Below are positions 63,844 through 64,000 of a DNA stretch of 64,000 bases, one piece after another; the stretch's first letter is position 1; every line of letters begins with the position of its first letter. The position numbers and the translations under genes were made by a program. The notes beneath the pieces are model-generated. The model saw only the letters and a program-made list of their open reading frames with translations, was not told where the DNA came from and did not search any database. Location: assembly GCA_963995505.1 (NCBI GenBank), contig OZ023199.1, positions 3,405,906 to 3,469,905 on the forward strand, read 5' to 3'. This stretch comes from Hypericum androsaemum (lineage: Eukaryota; Streptophyta; Magnoliopsida; Malpighiales; Hypericaceae).

Positions 63844-64000
63844 CTGGAAGGTGGGAACTTGGAGCTTTCGCGTTTCGGGGTTTTCCCAAAGTTTAGATTT
63901 TTAGCTTCGCGGATTTTGGGGGTTTGGGGTTTACAATTGGATTTCTTGGGAAGAGAATGGCGCCGGCGGCTGCAGCGCGTGGATGGTTCTTCGTCTTTGT
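63844..64000 (-). other. Leader of the S-acyltransferase gene
   Basis: The 157 bp upstream of the ATG at 63843 are mixed in composition with CT/GA-rich parts, consistent with a 5' UTR. The promoter probably lies beyond the window edge. Confidence 0.45.

Noticed and set aside
63957..64000. ATG at 63957 (+) followed by MAPAAAARGWFF as the start of a divergent gene
   Set aside because: Only 44 bases remain in the window and the region is expected to be the leader of the S-acyltransferase gene; a start cannot be judged.

Overview
This is nuclear DNA from a flowering plant. The genes carry many short introns with GT/AG borders. The products include plant-specific families: a CGR2/3 pectin methyltransferase-like protein, a plastid LL-diaminopimelate aminotransferase and an ankyrin-DHHC S-acyltransferase. 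The space between genes is AT-rich and filled with plant transposon remnants. The AT-rich non-coding DNA and gene order like that of Arabidopsis suggest a dicot; the species cannot be named from sequence alone.

Layout. 0-7.5 kb: no intact gene; LTR fragments, a decayed BCAT relic, a TIR element and a foldback element. 7.6-13.2 kb: nine-exon branched-chain aminotransferase (+). 14.7-16.9 kb: six-exon CGR2/3-like gene (-), with a foldback element holding a GGA-rich tandem array next to its promoter. 19-25 kb: LTRs and a minisatellite. 25.5-29.1 kb: DUF21/CBS (CNNM-like) membrane protein (+). 29.4-31.3 kb: lysine-rich protein (-). 32-37.1 kb: repeats. 37.2-40.3 kb: LL-diaminopimelate aminotransferase (+). 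41.6-44.6 kb: basic, TPX2-like-motif protein (+). 45.2-49.1 kb: proline iminopeptidase (-). 49.8-50.7 kb: foldback element. 50.9-51.3 kb: complex I NDUFB2-like subunit (+). 52.9-53.4 kb: broken malate dehydrogenase tail (+). 53.6-55.4 kb: TIN1-like secreted/ER protein (-). 58.1 kb: tRNA-Val(AAC) (-). 59.2-63.8 kb: ankyrin-DHHC S-acyltransferase (-).

There is no operon or gene cluster in the bacterial sense. The genes are independent housekeeping genes: amino-acid metabolism (BCAT, DapL, proline iminopeptidase), cell-wall pectin modification, ion transport, protein palmitoylation and respiration. What they share is ancestral gene order: BCAT next to CGR, and DUF21 - lysine-rich protein - DapL, match neighbours I remember in Arabidopsis.

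The most unusual signal is a family of Mutator-like foldback elements. Three copies start with GGGAAAA and are flanked by exact 9-bp target duplications. Each has a different interior: a LINE-like fragment, a GGA minisatellite and a CT-rich minisatellite. Two degraded relatives are also present. Exon coordinates were worked out by hand from reading frame and splice sites; family names come from remembered motifs, not database searches.
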